The notes under the pieces were generated by a model. The model was not told the DNA's origin. It made no database searches and was given only the letters and a program-made list of their open reading frames with translations. From DASYQD01 sp036005845 (lineage in GTDB: Bacteria > Acidobacteriota > Thermoanaerobaculia > Multivoradales > JAIOJS01): a DNA stretch of 64,000 bases. The stretch spans positions 1-64,000 of the forward strand of contig DASYQD010000035.1 of NCBI GenBank assembly GCA_036005845.1, given 5' to 3'. Within the stretch, counting starts at the first letter, position 1. The number at the start of each line of letters is the position of its first letter. Of the stretch, positions 17,827 through 28,800 are shown piece by piece. Made by a program: the position numbers and the translations under genes.

Positions 17827-17924
17827 GACCGTCGATTCTCGCCTGCGAACCGCGCGCGTGCAGGATGGTCATCGACCTGCGTCCGCTACCGATTGCCGCG
17901 AGCGACGCGCGTACAATCCGTTTG

Positions 17925-18200
17925 ATGCGCTACGACGATCTCCCCGGCGCCGAGCTGGTGCTACCGGGGATCGAAGACCTCCGCCGTGGCATCGAGTCGG
18001 TGCCGGCGCTGCTCGTCGCTATTGGCCGGCCGCGTCTCGCGCGCCTCGGACTCGACTTGCCGCTGAGCGCCTTCGATCAGCCCGAGCACCGGCTCTACGC
18101 GCTCCTCGCCGCCGAGCATGGCGACGCCGCCCACTCCCGCTACAACGCTCTCCTTCGCCGTCTGCTGAGCTTCGCGCACGCGGCGGCATGCGCCAGCTAG
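17925..18200 (+). CDS. Small helical protein, putative partner/antitoxin of the following nucleotidyltransferase
   Basis: 91 residues from the ATG at 17925; an in-frame ATG at 17865 is less likely. The protein looks wholly helical (IEDLRRGIESVPALLVAIG, then HRLYALLAAEH, then RYNALLRRLLSFAHA). I recognise it only as the type of short protein found ahead of DUF6036-like nucleotidyltransferases. It overlaps the next gene by 13 bases, so the two are translationally coupled. This layout and size fit the antitoxin of a nucleotidyltransferase toxin-antitoxin pair, but that is inference. Confidence 0.6.
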   Translation: MRYDDLPGAELVLPGIEDLRRGIESVPALLVAIGRPRLARLGLDLPLSAFDQPEHRLYALLAAEHGDAAHSRYNALLRRLLSFAHAAACAS

Positions 18201-18727
18201 CCGACACCGCTCGGCTGGAGCGATTCATGGATGCGCTGGCGCGCGCGGCGCGCTCGCCCGCGAACGTCTACTTCACCGGCGGCACGACGGCGCTGTTATT
18301 TGGGTGGCGGGAAACCACCGTCGATGTCGACTTGAAGCTGGTGCCCGACAGCGACGAGCTGCTGCGGGCCATCGCCCGGCTCAAGGACGAGCTGCAGGTC
18401 AACGTCGAGCTCGCCGCCCCCGACCAGTTCCTGCCCGCGCTTCCCGGTTGGCGCGAACGCAGCGCCTTTATCGGCCGCAAGCACCCGTTGTCGTTCTTCC
18501 ACTACGACTTCTACGCACAGACTTTGGCGAAGATCGAACGCGGCTTGGCCAAGGACCTCGAGGACGCCGAGTCGATGCACGATGCCGATCTCGTCGACGC
18601 AGAGCGGCTTCTCGAGCTCTTCACGGCAATCGAGCCCGATCTCTACAAGTTCCCAGCCGTCGACGCGAGAGACCTCCGCCGACGCGTCGAGGAGTGGGTA
18701 GCCGCGCACCGTCGGCCTCGGCCGTAG
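18188..18727 (+). CDS. DUF6036/AbiEii-like nucleotidyltransferase, putative toxin of a TA pair
   Basis: 179 residues from the ATG at 18188. The N-terminal part carries the minimal nucleotidyltransferase signature: VYFTGGTTALLFGWR followed by TVDVDLKL, that is GG...D-x-D, with the third acidic residue probably in the LQVNVELAAPDQF region. It is likely to transfer a nucleotide to RNA or protein. The C-terminal half is helical (LAKIERGLAKDLEDA, LLELFTAIEPDLYKF). It forms an overlapping pair with the preceding 91-residue protein, as in JHP933-like and AbiE-like systems. It lies 56 bases upstream of enolase. Confidence 0.7.
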   Translation: MRQLADTARLERFMDALARAARSPANVYFTGGTTALLFGWRETTVDVDLKLVPDSDELLRAIARLKDELQVNVELAAPDQFLPALPGWRERSAFIGRKHPLSFFHYDFYAQTLAKIERGLAKDLEDAESMHDADLVDAERLLELFTAIEPDLYKFPAVDARDLRRRVEEWVAAHRRPRP

Positions 18728-18783
18728 TAACCTATTGTCGCAATTCGCCTTGCAGGCCGTTCTGGAAGACGCGGGGAGGGGGC

Positions 18784-20084
<1,301 letters not shown>

Positions 20085-20088
<4 letters not shown>

Positions 20089-20444
20089 CGCCGCCCGTCG
20101 ACTCCTCCGCCGCCGCCGCACCGCCGCCGCGCGAGCGCTCGCCGTTCCTGCTGGCGCTGGCGGTGATCGCAGTGCTCGTCGCGGTGGGTGCGGCGAGCCT
20201 GCGCTCGTGGCGCGACCTCGCCGAGCAGCGGGCGCACGAGGCCGAGCTGGCGCAGGCGATCGTCAAGACCGAGACGAAAGTACGGCAGCTCGAGGAGCGC
20301 AACCGGCGCCTGGAGAAGGACCCGGTGACGCTGGAGCGGTTGGCGCGGCAGGAGCTGGGGCTCGTCAAGCCCGACGATCTCGTGGTGGTGTTTCCGGCGC
20401 CTGGGGCCGACGCGGCGAAGCCGCGGCCGACGGCGCCGCACTGA
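20085..20444 (+). CDS. ftsB: FtsB/DivIC-like septum formation protein
   Basis: 119 residues from a GTG that overlaps the enolase stop by four bases (GTGA). There is a short proline-rich cytoplasmic tail, one membrane helix (FLLALAVIAVLVAVGAASL, about residues 20-38), a periplasmic coiled coil with heptads (IVKTETKVRQLEERNRRLE) and the family end LERLARQELGLVKPDDLVVVF. In other bacteria this protein bridges FtsL and FtsQ in the divisome. The alanine/proline-rich C-terminal tail is variable in the family. It converges with the antiporter gene, with two bases between stops. Confidence 0.88.
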
Positions 20445-20446
20445 GA

Positions 20447-21721
20447 TTACTCAGCGCGCAGCCGCTCGCCAGGGCCGCCGTTTTGCTCAACGATCGCGAG
20501 TGCCTTGCGTCGATCACCGCGCGCCAGCATGCGGAGGAGCAGCGGCGGCGTTACCACGGTCGTCGCGATGACGACGATCACCAGCGCCGAGAAGATCGCC
20601 GGCGACACGACGCGCTCGCCGCGCAGCATCAGCTGCGCACCGATGCCGGCGAAGATGAGGCCCACCTCGCCGCGAGGCACCATGCCGACCGCCACCGACA
20701 GGCGGTCGAGGCCGCGGCCGAGGACGCCGCCGGCGCAGGCGAGCTTGCCGAGCACGGCGGCGACGAGGAGGAGCGCCGCGAGACCGAGCGCGCGCACGTC
20801 GGCGAAGCTGCGCAGATCGACGGCGAGGCCCATGTGCACGAAGAAGAGCGGCACGAGGAAGCCGGCGATCGGCAGCAGCAGCTCCTCGAGATCGTGCTCG
20901 CTACGGTCGACCAAGTCGCGGTAGTGCACCTCGTCGAGGATGAGCCCGGCGGCGAAGGCGCCGACGATCGGCGCCAGGCCGACGAGGTCGGCGAGCCAGG
21001 CGAAGAAGAACGCCACGGAGAGGCTGCCGGCGAGCAGCGTGCCGCGGATCTGCAGGCGCGAGGCGATGGCGAAGAGATGGCGCGACACCCAACCGCCGGC
21101 GGCCAGCGAGCCGAAGAGGAAGAGCGCCGCCTTGCCGATGATCCAGAGGACGCTCGTCGCGTGGAGCTCGGCGCCGCGGTCGGCGGCCGCGATGCTGCCG
21201 ATGACGACGGCGAGGATGACGAGGCCGAGCACGTCGTCGATCACCGCCGCGCCGAGGATGATGCGACTCTCGGGCGCCTGCAGCTTGCCGAGATCAGCGA
21301 GCACGCGCGCCGTGATGCCCACCGACGTCGCGCAGAGCGTGGCGCCGATGAAGATGTGCACCAGCGTGTCGGCCTCGGGCAGCAGCCACGCCGAGACGCC
21401 CCACCCGAGCAGGAACGGCGCGACGACGCCGAGGCAGGCGACGAGGAGGCTCGACCAGCCCACCGACAGCAGTGCTCCCGCGTCCGACTCCAGACCGACC
21501 TGGAAGAGCAGGATGATGACGCCCAGCTCGGCCAGCGTGCGCAGGCCTTCGTTGACGCTGAGAAAGCCGAGCCACTCGGCGCCGACGAGCGCGAGATTGC
21601 CGAGCACCACGCCGGCGAGCAGCTCGCCGAGCACCGGCGGCTGGCGCACGCGCTCGGCCGCCCAGCCGCCAAGCTTGCCGGCGGCGAGCATCAGCACGAG
21701 GCCGAGTAGCACGGCGCCCAT
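20447..21721 (-). CDS. Cation:proton antiporter, CPA2/Kef-type membrane domain
   Basis: 424 residues from the ATG at 21721. Twelve to thirteen hydrophobic segments fill the protein. The phrases QPPVLGELLAGVVLGN, FQVGLESD, AAVIDDVLGLVIL (the ion-binding Asp-Asp), APIVGAFAAGLIL and MVPRGEVGLIFAGIG are typical of KefB/Na+/H+ exchangers. There is no C-terminal RCK/TrkA-N domain, so it is unlike the glutathione-gated KefB/KefC. The role is probably pH or Na+/K+ homeostasis at the inner membrane. A much longer in-frame extension upstream is antisense to mfd and rejected. It is divergent from mfd with 41 bases between them. Confidence 0.92.
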   Translation of the reverse strand: MGAVLLGLVLMLAAGKLGGWAAERVRQPPVLGELLAGVVLGNLALVGAEWLGFLSVNEGLRTLAELGVIILLFQVGLESDAGALLSVGWSSLLVACLGVVAPFLLGWGVSAWLLPEADTLVHIFIGATLCATSVGITARVLADLGKLQAPESRIILGAAVIDDVLGLVILAVVIGSIAAADRGAELHATSVLWIIGKAALFLFGSLAAGGWVSRHLFAIASRLQIRGTLLAGSLSVAFFFAWLADLVGLAPIVGAFAAGLILDEVHYRDLVDRSEHDLEELLLPIAGFLVPLFFVHMGLAVDLRSFADVRALGLAALLLVAAVLGKLACAGGVLGRGLDRLSVAVGMVPRGEVGLIFAGIGAQLMLRGERVVSPAIFSALVIVVIATTVVTPPLLLRMLARGDRRKALAIVEQNGGPGERLRAE

Positions 21722-21762
21722 CGCCCGATTCTGTCGCGAGACGCGGGCTATGCTGGGCCGCC

Positions 21763-24700
21763 TTGACCGGCGTCTGGGCCGACCTCGCCCGCACGCTGCG
21801 CAGCAGTGTGCCTTATCGCCGGCTCCGCGACGAGCTGGAGGGATCTCTGCGCGTCGACGCGGCGCGCCTGCCGCTCGGCGCCGCGGCGTGGGTGGGCGAG
21901 CTGCTCGCCGCCGATCTCGGGCGGCCGCTGCTGGTCGTGGTGCCGCACGAGGCGGACGCGCTGGCGTGGCTCGAGGCGGTGCGGCTCGTCGCCGGCGAGG
22001 AGAGCGCGCTCTACTTCCCGGCCCCGGCGCTGACGCCGTACCAGGAGGGCGGCCCGTCGCTGCCGGTGCGGGCGCAGGAAGTGCTGGCGCTCGATCGGCT
22101 GCTCGCCGCCACCGTTGACGCGAAGACGCGGGCGACACGCGGCGGCACCACCCAAGCCGACGCGGCGAGGCGGTCGCCGCGCGGCAGTGAGGCGAGAGCA
22201 GGCTCCCTTTCCGCGCTTCTCGCCACGCCGCGCGCGCTGTTCCAACGACTGCCGCTCGCGGCCGAGATGGCACGGCGCACGCTGCAGCTCGCGCCCGGCG
22301 AGGACTGGCCGCGCGAGCTGTTGGTCGAGCACGTCGTCGAGGCGGGCTACCAGCGCGTCGACCTGGTGGCACAAATCGGCGACGCGGCGGTGCGCGGCGG
22401 CGTCATCGACGTCTGGCCACCGGGCGAGCCGCTGCCACTGCGGCTCGACCTCTTCGGCGACACGCTGGAGAGCATCCGCGCCTTCGACCCGGTGAGCCAG
22501 CGCTCGGGCGATGCGCTCGCGACGGCGCGGCTGCTGCCGCTGACGCTCTTCGACGGCGGCGCGAATGCTCGTCAACGTCTCGCGCGCCGACTGGCGGAGC
22601 GTCTGATCGCGCAGCTCGAGCCCGGGCACCGGCTGCCGATGGAGACGCAGGAGCGCTTGCACGGGCTCGCGCAGGGCGTGCCGTTCAGCGGTTGGGAAGC
22701 TCTGCTGCCGCTCGCGGCCGAGGCGACGACGTCGCTGCCCGAGCTGCTGCCCGGTGCGCTGCCGGTGGTCGTCGATCCGACCACGCTTCACGAGGAGATC
22801 GACCTCTTCGCGCGCCGGCTCGAGGAGGACTACGAGGTGCGCCGCGCGCACGGCGAGCTGACGGCGCCGCCTGAAGAGTTGCTGGTCGCGTCGGCCGATG
22901 TCGCGGCATTCGCGGAGGCGGCGCCGCTGCGCATCGGGGCGCAGGCGCCGGGCGCGCCACGCGCCGCCGCACGCGCGCCGATCGATTTCGGCGGCACTCC
23001 GACCGACGTGCTCCACGGCCAGCTCCCGCGCCTGCCGCGCGAGGTCGACGCCGCGCGCGCCCGCGGCGAGCGCTTCCTGCTCGTCGCCGAGGAGGAACAC
23101 CACGGCAATCTCGCCGAGCTCCTCGCCGGCCGTGACGTGCCGATCGGCTCTCCCGGCGGCGTCGAGCTCGTCGACGGCGAGCTCACCCGCGGCTTCCGGC
23201 TACCACCCGCCGGCGTCGTCGTCTTCGGCGAGCCGCAGCTCTGGCCGCGTCGTCCGACGGCGACGCGCCCGCAACGCCGCACCGCCCGCTTCGGCACCTT
23301 TCTCTCCGGCCTGCGCGATCTCAAGGTCGGCGATTACGTGGTGCACGTCGACCACGGCATCGGCCAGTTCCTCGGCCTGCGCACGGTATCTCCAGAAGCG
23401 CCCGGGACGACGCCCCTCCCCGCGACGTTGCAAGATGCTGCCCCCGCCGCCGGCGGCGCCGTGGAGGTGATGGAGATCTCCTACGCCGGCGGCAAGACGC
23501 TCCTGCTGCCGCTCTCGCGCATCGACCAGGTGCAGAAGTACGGCGGCATCGAGGGCATGGCGCCCAAGCTCGACCAGCTCGGCGGCGCCTCGTGGAACAA
23601 GACGCAGGACCGCGTGCGCAGGAGCGTCAAGGCGCTCGCCATCAACCTGCTCGAGCTCTACGCCCAGCGGCAGATGGCGAAGGCGCCGGCGATGGGACGC
23701 GGCTCCGACCTCGAGCAGCAGTTCGTCGCCGCCTTCGCCTACGACGAGACCGACGACCAGCTCGAGGCGATCGGCGCCATCTTCGACGACCTCCAGCGCG
23801 AGCAGCCGATGGACCGCCTGCTCTGCGGCGACGTCGGCTTCGGCAAGACCGAGGTGGCGATGCGCGCCGCCTTCCGCGCCGTCGACAACGGCTACCAGGT
23901 GGCGGTGCTGGCGCCGACGACGATTCTCGCCGACCAGCACCTGGAGACCTTCCGCAAGCGCTTCGAGGGCCTGCCGATCACCATCGAAATGATCTCGCGC
24001 TTCCGCACGCCCGCCGAGATCAAGGACATCCGCGAGCGCGCCAAGGCGGGGAAGGTCGACATCTTGATCGGCACCCACCGCCTGCTGTCGAAGGACGTCT
24101 CGCTGCCGCGCCTGGCGCTGCTCATCATCGACGAAGAGCAGCGCTTCGGCGTCGCCCACAAAGAGCGCATGCGCGAGATGAAGAAGACGCTCCACGTGCT
24201 GGCGATGTCGGCGACGCCGGTGCCGCGCACCTTGCAGCTCTCGCTCGCCGGCGTCCGCGAGCTGTCAGTGATCGAGACGCCGCCGCGCGACCGCATGGCG
24301 GTGGAGACGGCGATCCTGCCGCACACCGGCGAGCTGGTGCGCGAGGCGATCGAGTACGAGCGCCAGCGCGGCGGCCAGATCTACTACGTCTACAACAAGG
24401 TCGAAGACATCGACTTGATGGCGGGCTGGCTGCGCGAGCTGGTGCCCAACCTGCGCGTCACCGTCGGCCACGGGCAGATGGACGAGCAGGAGCTGTCGCG
24501 GCGCATGCATGCCTTCACCGCCGGCGACTACGACCTGCTGCTCGCCTCGACCATCATCGAGAACGGCATCCACATCCCGCGCGTCAACACCATGCTGGTG
24601 CACAACGCGCAGCGCTTCGGGCTGGCGCAGCTCTACCAGCTCCGCGGCCGCGTCGGGCGCAGCAACACGCTCGCCTACTGCTACCTGCTGGTGCCCGCCG

Positions 24701-25347
24701 ACCGCGTGCTGCCGATCGACGCGCGCAAACGTCTCGATGCCTTGCGCGACTTCTCCGAGCTCGGCGCCGGCTTCCGCATCGCCGCGCGCGACCTCGAGAT
24801 CCGCGGCGCCGGCAACATGCTGGGCGCCGAGCAGAGCGGCCACATCGCGGCGGTCGGCATCGACACCTACATGAAGCTGCTCGAGGAGACGATGCGCGAG
24901 CTGCGCGGCGAGGTGGTGGAGGAGGCGCCGTCGGCGACGCTGGATCTGCCGGTGCCGATGGCCATCCCCACCGACTACATCGACAACGCCAACCTGCGCA
25001 TGGAGGTCTACCGCCGCATCTCGACGGCGGAGGTCGAGCCGGAAGCGATCCTCGCCGAGCTGCGCGACCGCTTCGGCCCGCCGCCGCAGGCCGTCTACCA
25101 GCTGCTCGAAGTGGCGCGGCTCAAGCGCCTCGCCGAGCGGCTGCGCGTGCAGTCGCTGTCGTGGCAGAAGGGCGAGCTGATCATCCGCCTCCGCCGCGAC
25201 GCCCGCATCGACCCCGACAAGCTCGTCGAGCTGGTCTCGACGCGCCCCGACGCCAGCTTCTCGCCCAACGGCATCCTCACGCTCAAGCCGCGCGGCGAGG
25301 ACCTGATCGAGGCAGCGCGCGGCACGCTCGAGCGGCTGGCTTCCTGA
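21763..25347 (+). CDS. mfd: Transcription-repair coupling factor
   Basis: 1194 residues from a TTG at 21763; no better start lies upstream. Mfd removes stalled RNA polymerase at DNA lesions and recruits UvrA. In order: a UvrB-like N-terminal module, the RNA-polymerase interaction domain (VGDYVVHVDHGIGQFLGL), the RecG-like motor with Walker A GDVGFGKTE and DEEQRFGV, then motif VI and the TRG region, and the C-terminal UvrA-masking domain. It is about 40 residues longer than usual because of two low-complexity insertions, one of about 30 residues near 118-150 (22114-22215) and one near the interaction domain (about 23390-23462). Confidence 0.97.
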   Translation: MTGVWADLARTLRSSVPYRRLRDELEGSLRVDAARLPLGAAAWVGELLAADLGRPLLVVVPHEADALAWLEAVRLVAGEESALYFPAPALTPYQEGGPSLPVRAQEVLALDRLLAATVDAKTRATRGGTTQADAARRSPRGSEARAGSLSALLATPRALFQRLPLAAEMARRTLQLAPGEDWPRELLVEHVVEAGYQRVDLVAQIGDAAVRGGVIDVWPPGEPLPLRLDLFGDTLESIRAFDPVSQRSGDALATARLLPLTLFDGGANARQRLARRLAERLIAQLEPGHRLPMETQERLHGLAQGVPFSGWEALLPLAAEATTSLPELLPGALPVVVDPTTLHEEIDLFARRLEEDYEVRRAHGELTAPPEELLVASADVAAFAEAAPLRIGAQAPGAPRAAARAPIDFGGTPTDVLHGQLPRLPREVDAARARGERFLLVAEEEHHGNLAELLAGRDVPIGSPGGVELVDGELTRGFRLPPAGVVVFGEPQLWPRRPTATRPQRRTARFGTFLSGLRDLKVGDYVVHVDHGIGQFLGLRTVSPEAPGTTPLPATLQDAAPAAGGAVEVMEISYAGGKTLLLPLSRIDQVQKYGGIEGMAPKLDQLGGASWNKTQDRVRRSVKALAINLLELYAQRQMAKAPAMGRGSDLEQQFVAAFAYDETDDQLEAIGAIFDDLQREQPMDRLLCGDVGFGKTEVAMRAAFRAVDNGYQVAVLAPTTILADQHLETFRKRFEGLPITIEMISRFRTPAEIKDIRERAKAGKVDILIGTHRLLSKDVSLPRLALLIIDEEQRFGVAHKERMREMKKTLHVLAMSATPVPRTLQLSLAGVRELSVIETPPRDRMAVETAILPHTGELVREAIEYERQRGGQIYYVYNKVEDIDLMAGWLRELVPNLRVTVGHGQMDEQELSRRMHAFTAGDYDLLLASTIIENGIHIPRVNTMLVHNAQRFGLAQLYQLRGRVGRSNTLAYCYLLVPADRVLPIDARKRLDALRDFSELGAGFRIAARDLEIRGAGNMLGAEQSGHIAAVGIDTYMKLLEETMRELRGEVVEEAPSATLDLPVPMAIPTDYIDNANLRMEVYRRISTAEVEPEAILAELRDRFGPPPQAVYQLLEVARLKRLAERLRVQSLSWQKGELIIRLRRDARIDPDKLVELVSTRPDASFSPNGILTLKPRGEDLIEAARGTLERLAS

Positions 25348-25379
25348 CGAAGGGGCGTACCCGCGGGCGCTCGCCTGAG

Positions 25380-25796
25380 CTAGTTGCTGCAGCTGGGTTC
25401 GGAGTCCAGGTTCTCCTGGACCGAGAACTTCTCGGTCGACTCATTGAACGTGGCGACCGCCCACTTGCCCGAATCGAGCTTGAAGCCGATCGTCCCGCCG
25501 CCTTCCGTATCGCCGACCGTGAGGGTCATCTGACAGTACCCCTCGCCCTCGCCGGCACAGTGCAGCGACCCGGTCTGGCCGATCCCGCGGATCTCGCTCG
25601 TCGACGCCGGAACGGCCTTGACCGCGTCCTTGGCGTCGTACGCCTCTGCCTCGAAGTACTGTGCCGTGCAGCTCAGCACGTGCACGTAGATGTCGGCGCG
25701 GGCCGCTCCCGCGCTCCCGAGGGCCGCCAGGAATGCCAGGGCGGCCGGCACCGACCAACGAGCGTGCGAGCGGCGACGTGGCGCGTTCGAGTCCAT
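25380..25796 (-). CDS. Secreted hypothetical protein of 138 residues
   Basis: The ATG at 25796 is preceded by GGGGAGA. An Arg-rich start followed by WSVPAALAFLAALGSAG and ARAD gives a clear signal peptide, cut near residue 35. The mature protein is about 103 residues with four cysteines (in VLSCTAQYF, SLHCAGEG, GYCQM and PSCSN), which probably form two disulfides in the periplasm. It looks like a small beta-sandwich (TIGFKLDSGKWAVATF). I do not recognise the family. It converges on mfd. Confidence 0.7.
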   Translation of the reverse strand: MDSNAPRRRSHARWSVPAALAFLAALGSAGAARADIYVHVLSCTAQYFEAEAYDAKDAVKAVPASTSEIRGIGQTGSLHCAGEGEGYCQMTLTVGDTEGGGTIGFKLDSGKWAVATFNESTEKFSVQENLDSEPSCSN

Positions 25797-25894
25797 CGCG
25801 GATCTCCCCTTTCTCAGACCGAGTTGGATTTGTGGCCAACGCGAGCCTAACAAAGTCCTGAGGGAGATCGTCCGCGGTTTCCGCGTTCCTTGCC

Positions 25895-28800
25895 GTGCCC
25901 AGCTCCACACATTTCGCTCGGTGGGGACGGCTCTCCGCTCTGGTCGCCGCTGCGACAGCCTTGATGGCGCAGCTCGGGCCGCCGGTCGTTCCGGGCTTCC
26001 CCAACGTCCCGCAGGTCGCCGGCACTTTGCTCTCCGGCCTCAACGCGCCGCAGCAGGGGCGCACCGCCATCGTCGCCTACCACGACGGCATCCTCTTCAC
26101 GGTGCCCGAGCTGCCCGACAGCCAGCCGGGCTCGGACTTCCAGGTGCGGAGCTGGAACATCTCCGACCCGCGGCACCCCGTGGAGCTGGCGCAGCACGGC
26201 GTCTCGCCGATGCCGATCAACGCGCACGGCTACATCCACAGCGGCCCCTACGTGGTGCTCGGCCCCAACTTCCCGCCGCAGGCCCCGTGGAGCTGGCGCG
26301 CCGACGCACCGGGCCAGCTCACGCGCACCACGTTCCCCGGTTTCCTCGGCATCAGCGACCGCGGCCACCTCTTCCAGCCGTGGTTCGTCGGCGACACCTG
26401 GCGCATCTACCGCGAGGTGACGGGCACGGCGTGGATCTCCAAGGACAACGTCGAGCTCGGGCGCTGGGACCACCTCGGCCTGACCGGCGTCATCGGCCAC
26501 CCGTTCCTGCTCGGCGACCTGGTGATCTTCGCTTCGGAGGAGAGCCGCACCGGCATCGCCACCTACGACGTCAGCAACCCGGCGCACCCGGTGCTGCTCG
26601 ACGTGCTCACCACCGGCGGCCCCGGCGGCTATTGGCCCGAGCTGTGGAGCGGCGACGGCAAGCTCTACGTCGTCTTCCCCTATCGCGACAGCGGCAACGG
26701 CATGCGCGTCGTCGACGCCACCGACCCATCGCACCTGCGGTTGATCGCCGACGTGCCGCTGCCGGGCGCGTCGGCGATGTACGCACAGTTCCAGGACGAG
26801 TACGCCTTCATCGGCGACCACAAGATCGACATGCGCACCTTCCGCTCGGTGCTCGACCTCCACGGCGCCACGGTGCGGCGCACCAACGACGGCGGCACCG
26901 GCGTCGACACCAGCCAGTTCGCGCTGCCGCTGGGCAACCTGCTCGTCACCGGCGGCAGCGGTCCCAACCAGGGGATGGCGATCTGGGCGCACCAGTCGGA
27001 GCCGGACACGCGCGGGCCGGCGGTGACGTATCACATCCCGCAGTCGGGACGCACCAACTACCCGGTGGGCGCGCCGATCAGCCTGCTCATCCACGAGACG
27101 CTCGAGAGCACGACGATCGTCAACGGCCAGACCTTCATCGTGCGGCCGGTGGGCGGCGCGGCGCTCCCCGGGCGGCTCGTCTTCTCGTTCGACGACGTGC
27201 TCACCTTCACGCCCGATGCGCCGCTCTTGCCCAACACCAGCTACGAGGTGGTGGTGCCGGCGGGCGGCATCAAGGACGTGGCGGGCAACGGCATCGTCGG
27301 CTACTCGTACACCTTCTCGACCGGCGCCACGGTGGGCGGCAACCAGGCGCCGGCGATCGCGGCGTTCGATGCTGCGGAGTATCCGGCGGCGCCGGGCGCG
27401 ACGGTGACGCTCAGCGCGAGCGGCAGCGATCCCGAGGGCCAGGCGCTCGAGTACCGCTTCGACTTCGGCGACGGCTCGCCGCGCACGGAGTGGGGCAGCG
27501 GCACGTCGGCGGCGCATGCCTACGCGGCGGCCGGCCACTACCGCGCGACGGTGCAGGCGCGCGACGCCGCGGGCGCGATCGCCAGCCGCGCGGTCGTGGT
27601 GACGGTGGTCGCGGCACCCACCGGGCCGCAGCCGACCGCCAGCGGCCAGCTCCTCTGCGACGGCGCGCGCGGGCGGGTGTGGACGGTGCACCCGGACCAG
27701 GGCACGGTGGCGGCGCTCGACGCCACGAGCCTCGACGTGCTCTTCGAAGTGCCGGTCTGCGCGGCGCCGCGCAGCCTCGCGCGCACGGCGGCTGGCGAGG
27801 TGTGGGTGGCGTGCTCGGGCGACGACCGGCTGCGCGTGCTCGACGCTGCGAGCGGCGCGCCGCTGGCGGAGGTCGCCACCGGCTACGGCAGCGCGCCGAT
27901 GGGCGTCGCCGCCTCGCCCAACGGCAACGTCGTCTACGCCGCGTTCGACGGCAGCGGCGAGCTGCGCCGCTACGACGCCGCGAGCCGCGCGCAGACCGGC
28001 GCCGTGACGCTCGGCCGCGGCGCGCACGCGGTGGCGGTGGTGCCCGACGGCTCGCGGGTGCTCGTCACGCGATTCCTCTCGCCGCACGACTTCGCCGAAG
28101 TGTGGGACGTCGCTGCCTCGAGCTTCACGCTGACGCGCACGCTGCGCATCGACAAGCTCGGCGGCGAGGCCAACGTGGACACGCAGGCGACCGGCCGCGG
28201 CACGCTCAACTACCTCGCCTCGATCGTCGTCGCGCCCGACGGGCGGAGCGCCTGGGTGGCGGGCACCAAGCCGAACGTCGAGCGCGGCCTGCTCATCGGT
28301 CCCGATCTCGACAGCGACAACACCGTGCGCGCGGCGCTCGTGCAGCTCGACCTCGCCACCAACCGCGTGGCGCACACGCTCGACCTCGACAACAGCGACT
28401 CGCCCTCGGCGCTGGCGCTGTCGCCGCTCGGCGATTACGTCTTCGCGACGCTACAGGGCAACGACGAGGTGATGGTGCTCGACGCGCTCGCCACGCCGTC
28501 GTCGGCCGGCCTCGGCGGGCTGGTGACGCGACTCGGCACCGGCGCCGCGCCGCAGGGCGCCTGCGCGGACGCCGTCACGCAGCGCGTCTTCGTCGAAGAC
28601 TTCCTCGGCCGCTCGGTGACCGCGCTCGCCACCGGCGAGCTCTTCGCGCACGGCGACATCCAGGTGGGGCACACGACGGTCGACACCGCGTCGAGCGAAG
28701 TGCTCACCGCCGCCCAGCTCGCCGGCAAGCGGACCTTCTACCACGCCGGCGACCGGCGGATGAGCGCCGAGGGCTACATGTCGTGCGCCACCTGTCACGT

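Noticed and set aside
20447..22372. 641-codon antiporter with long N-terminal extension
   Set aside because: The extra 217 codons are antisense to mfd and Arg/Pro-rich; the ATG at 21721 begins directly with the first membrane helix.
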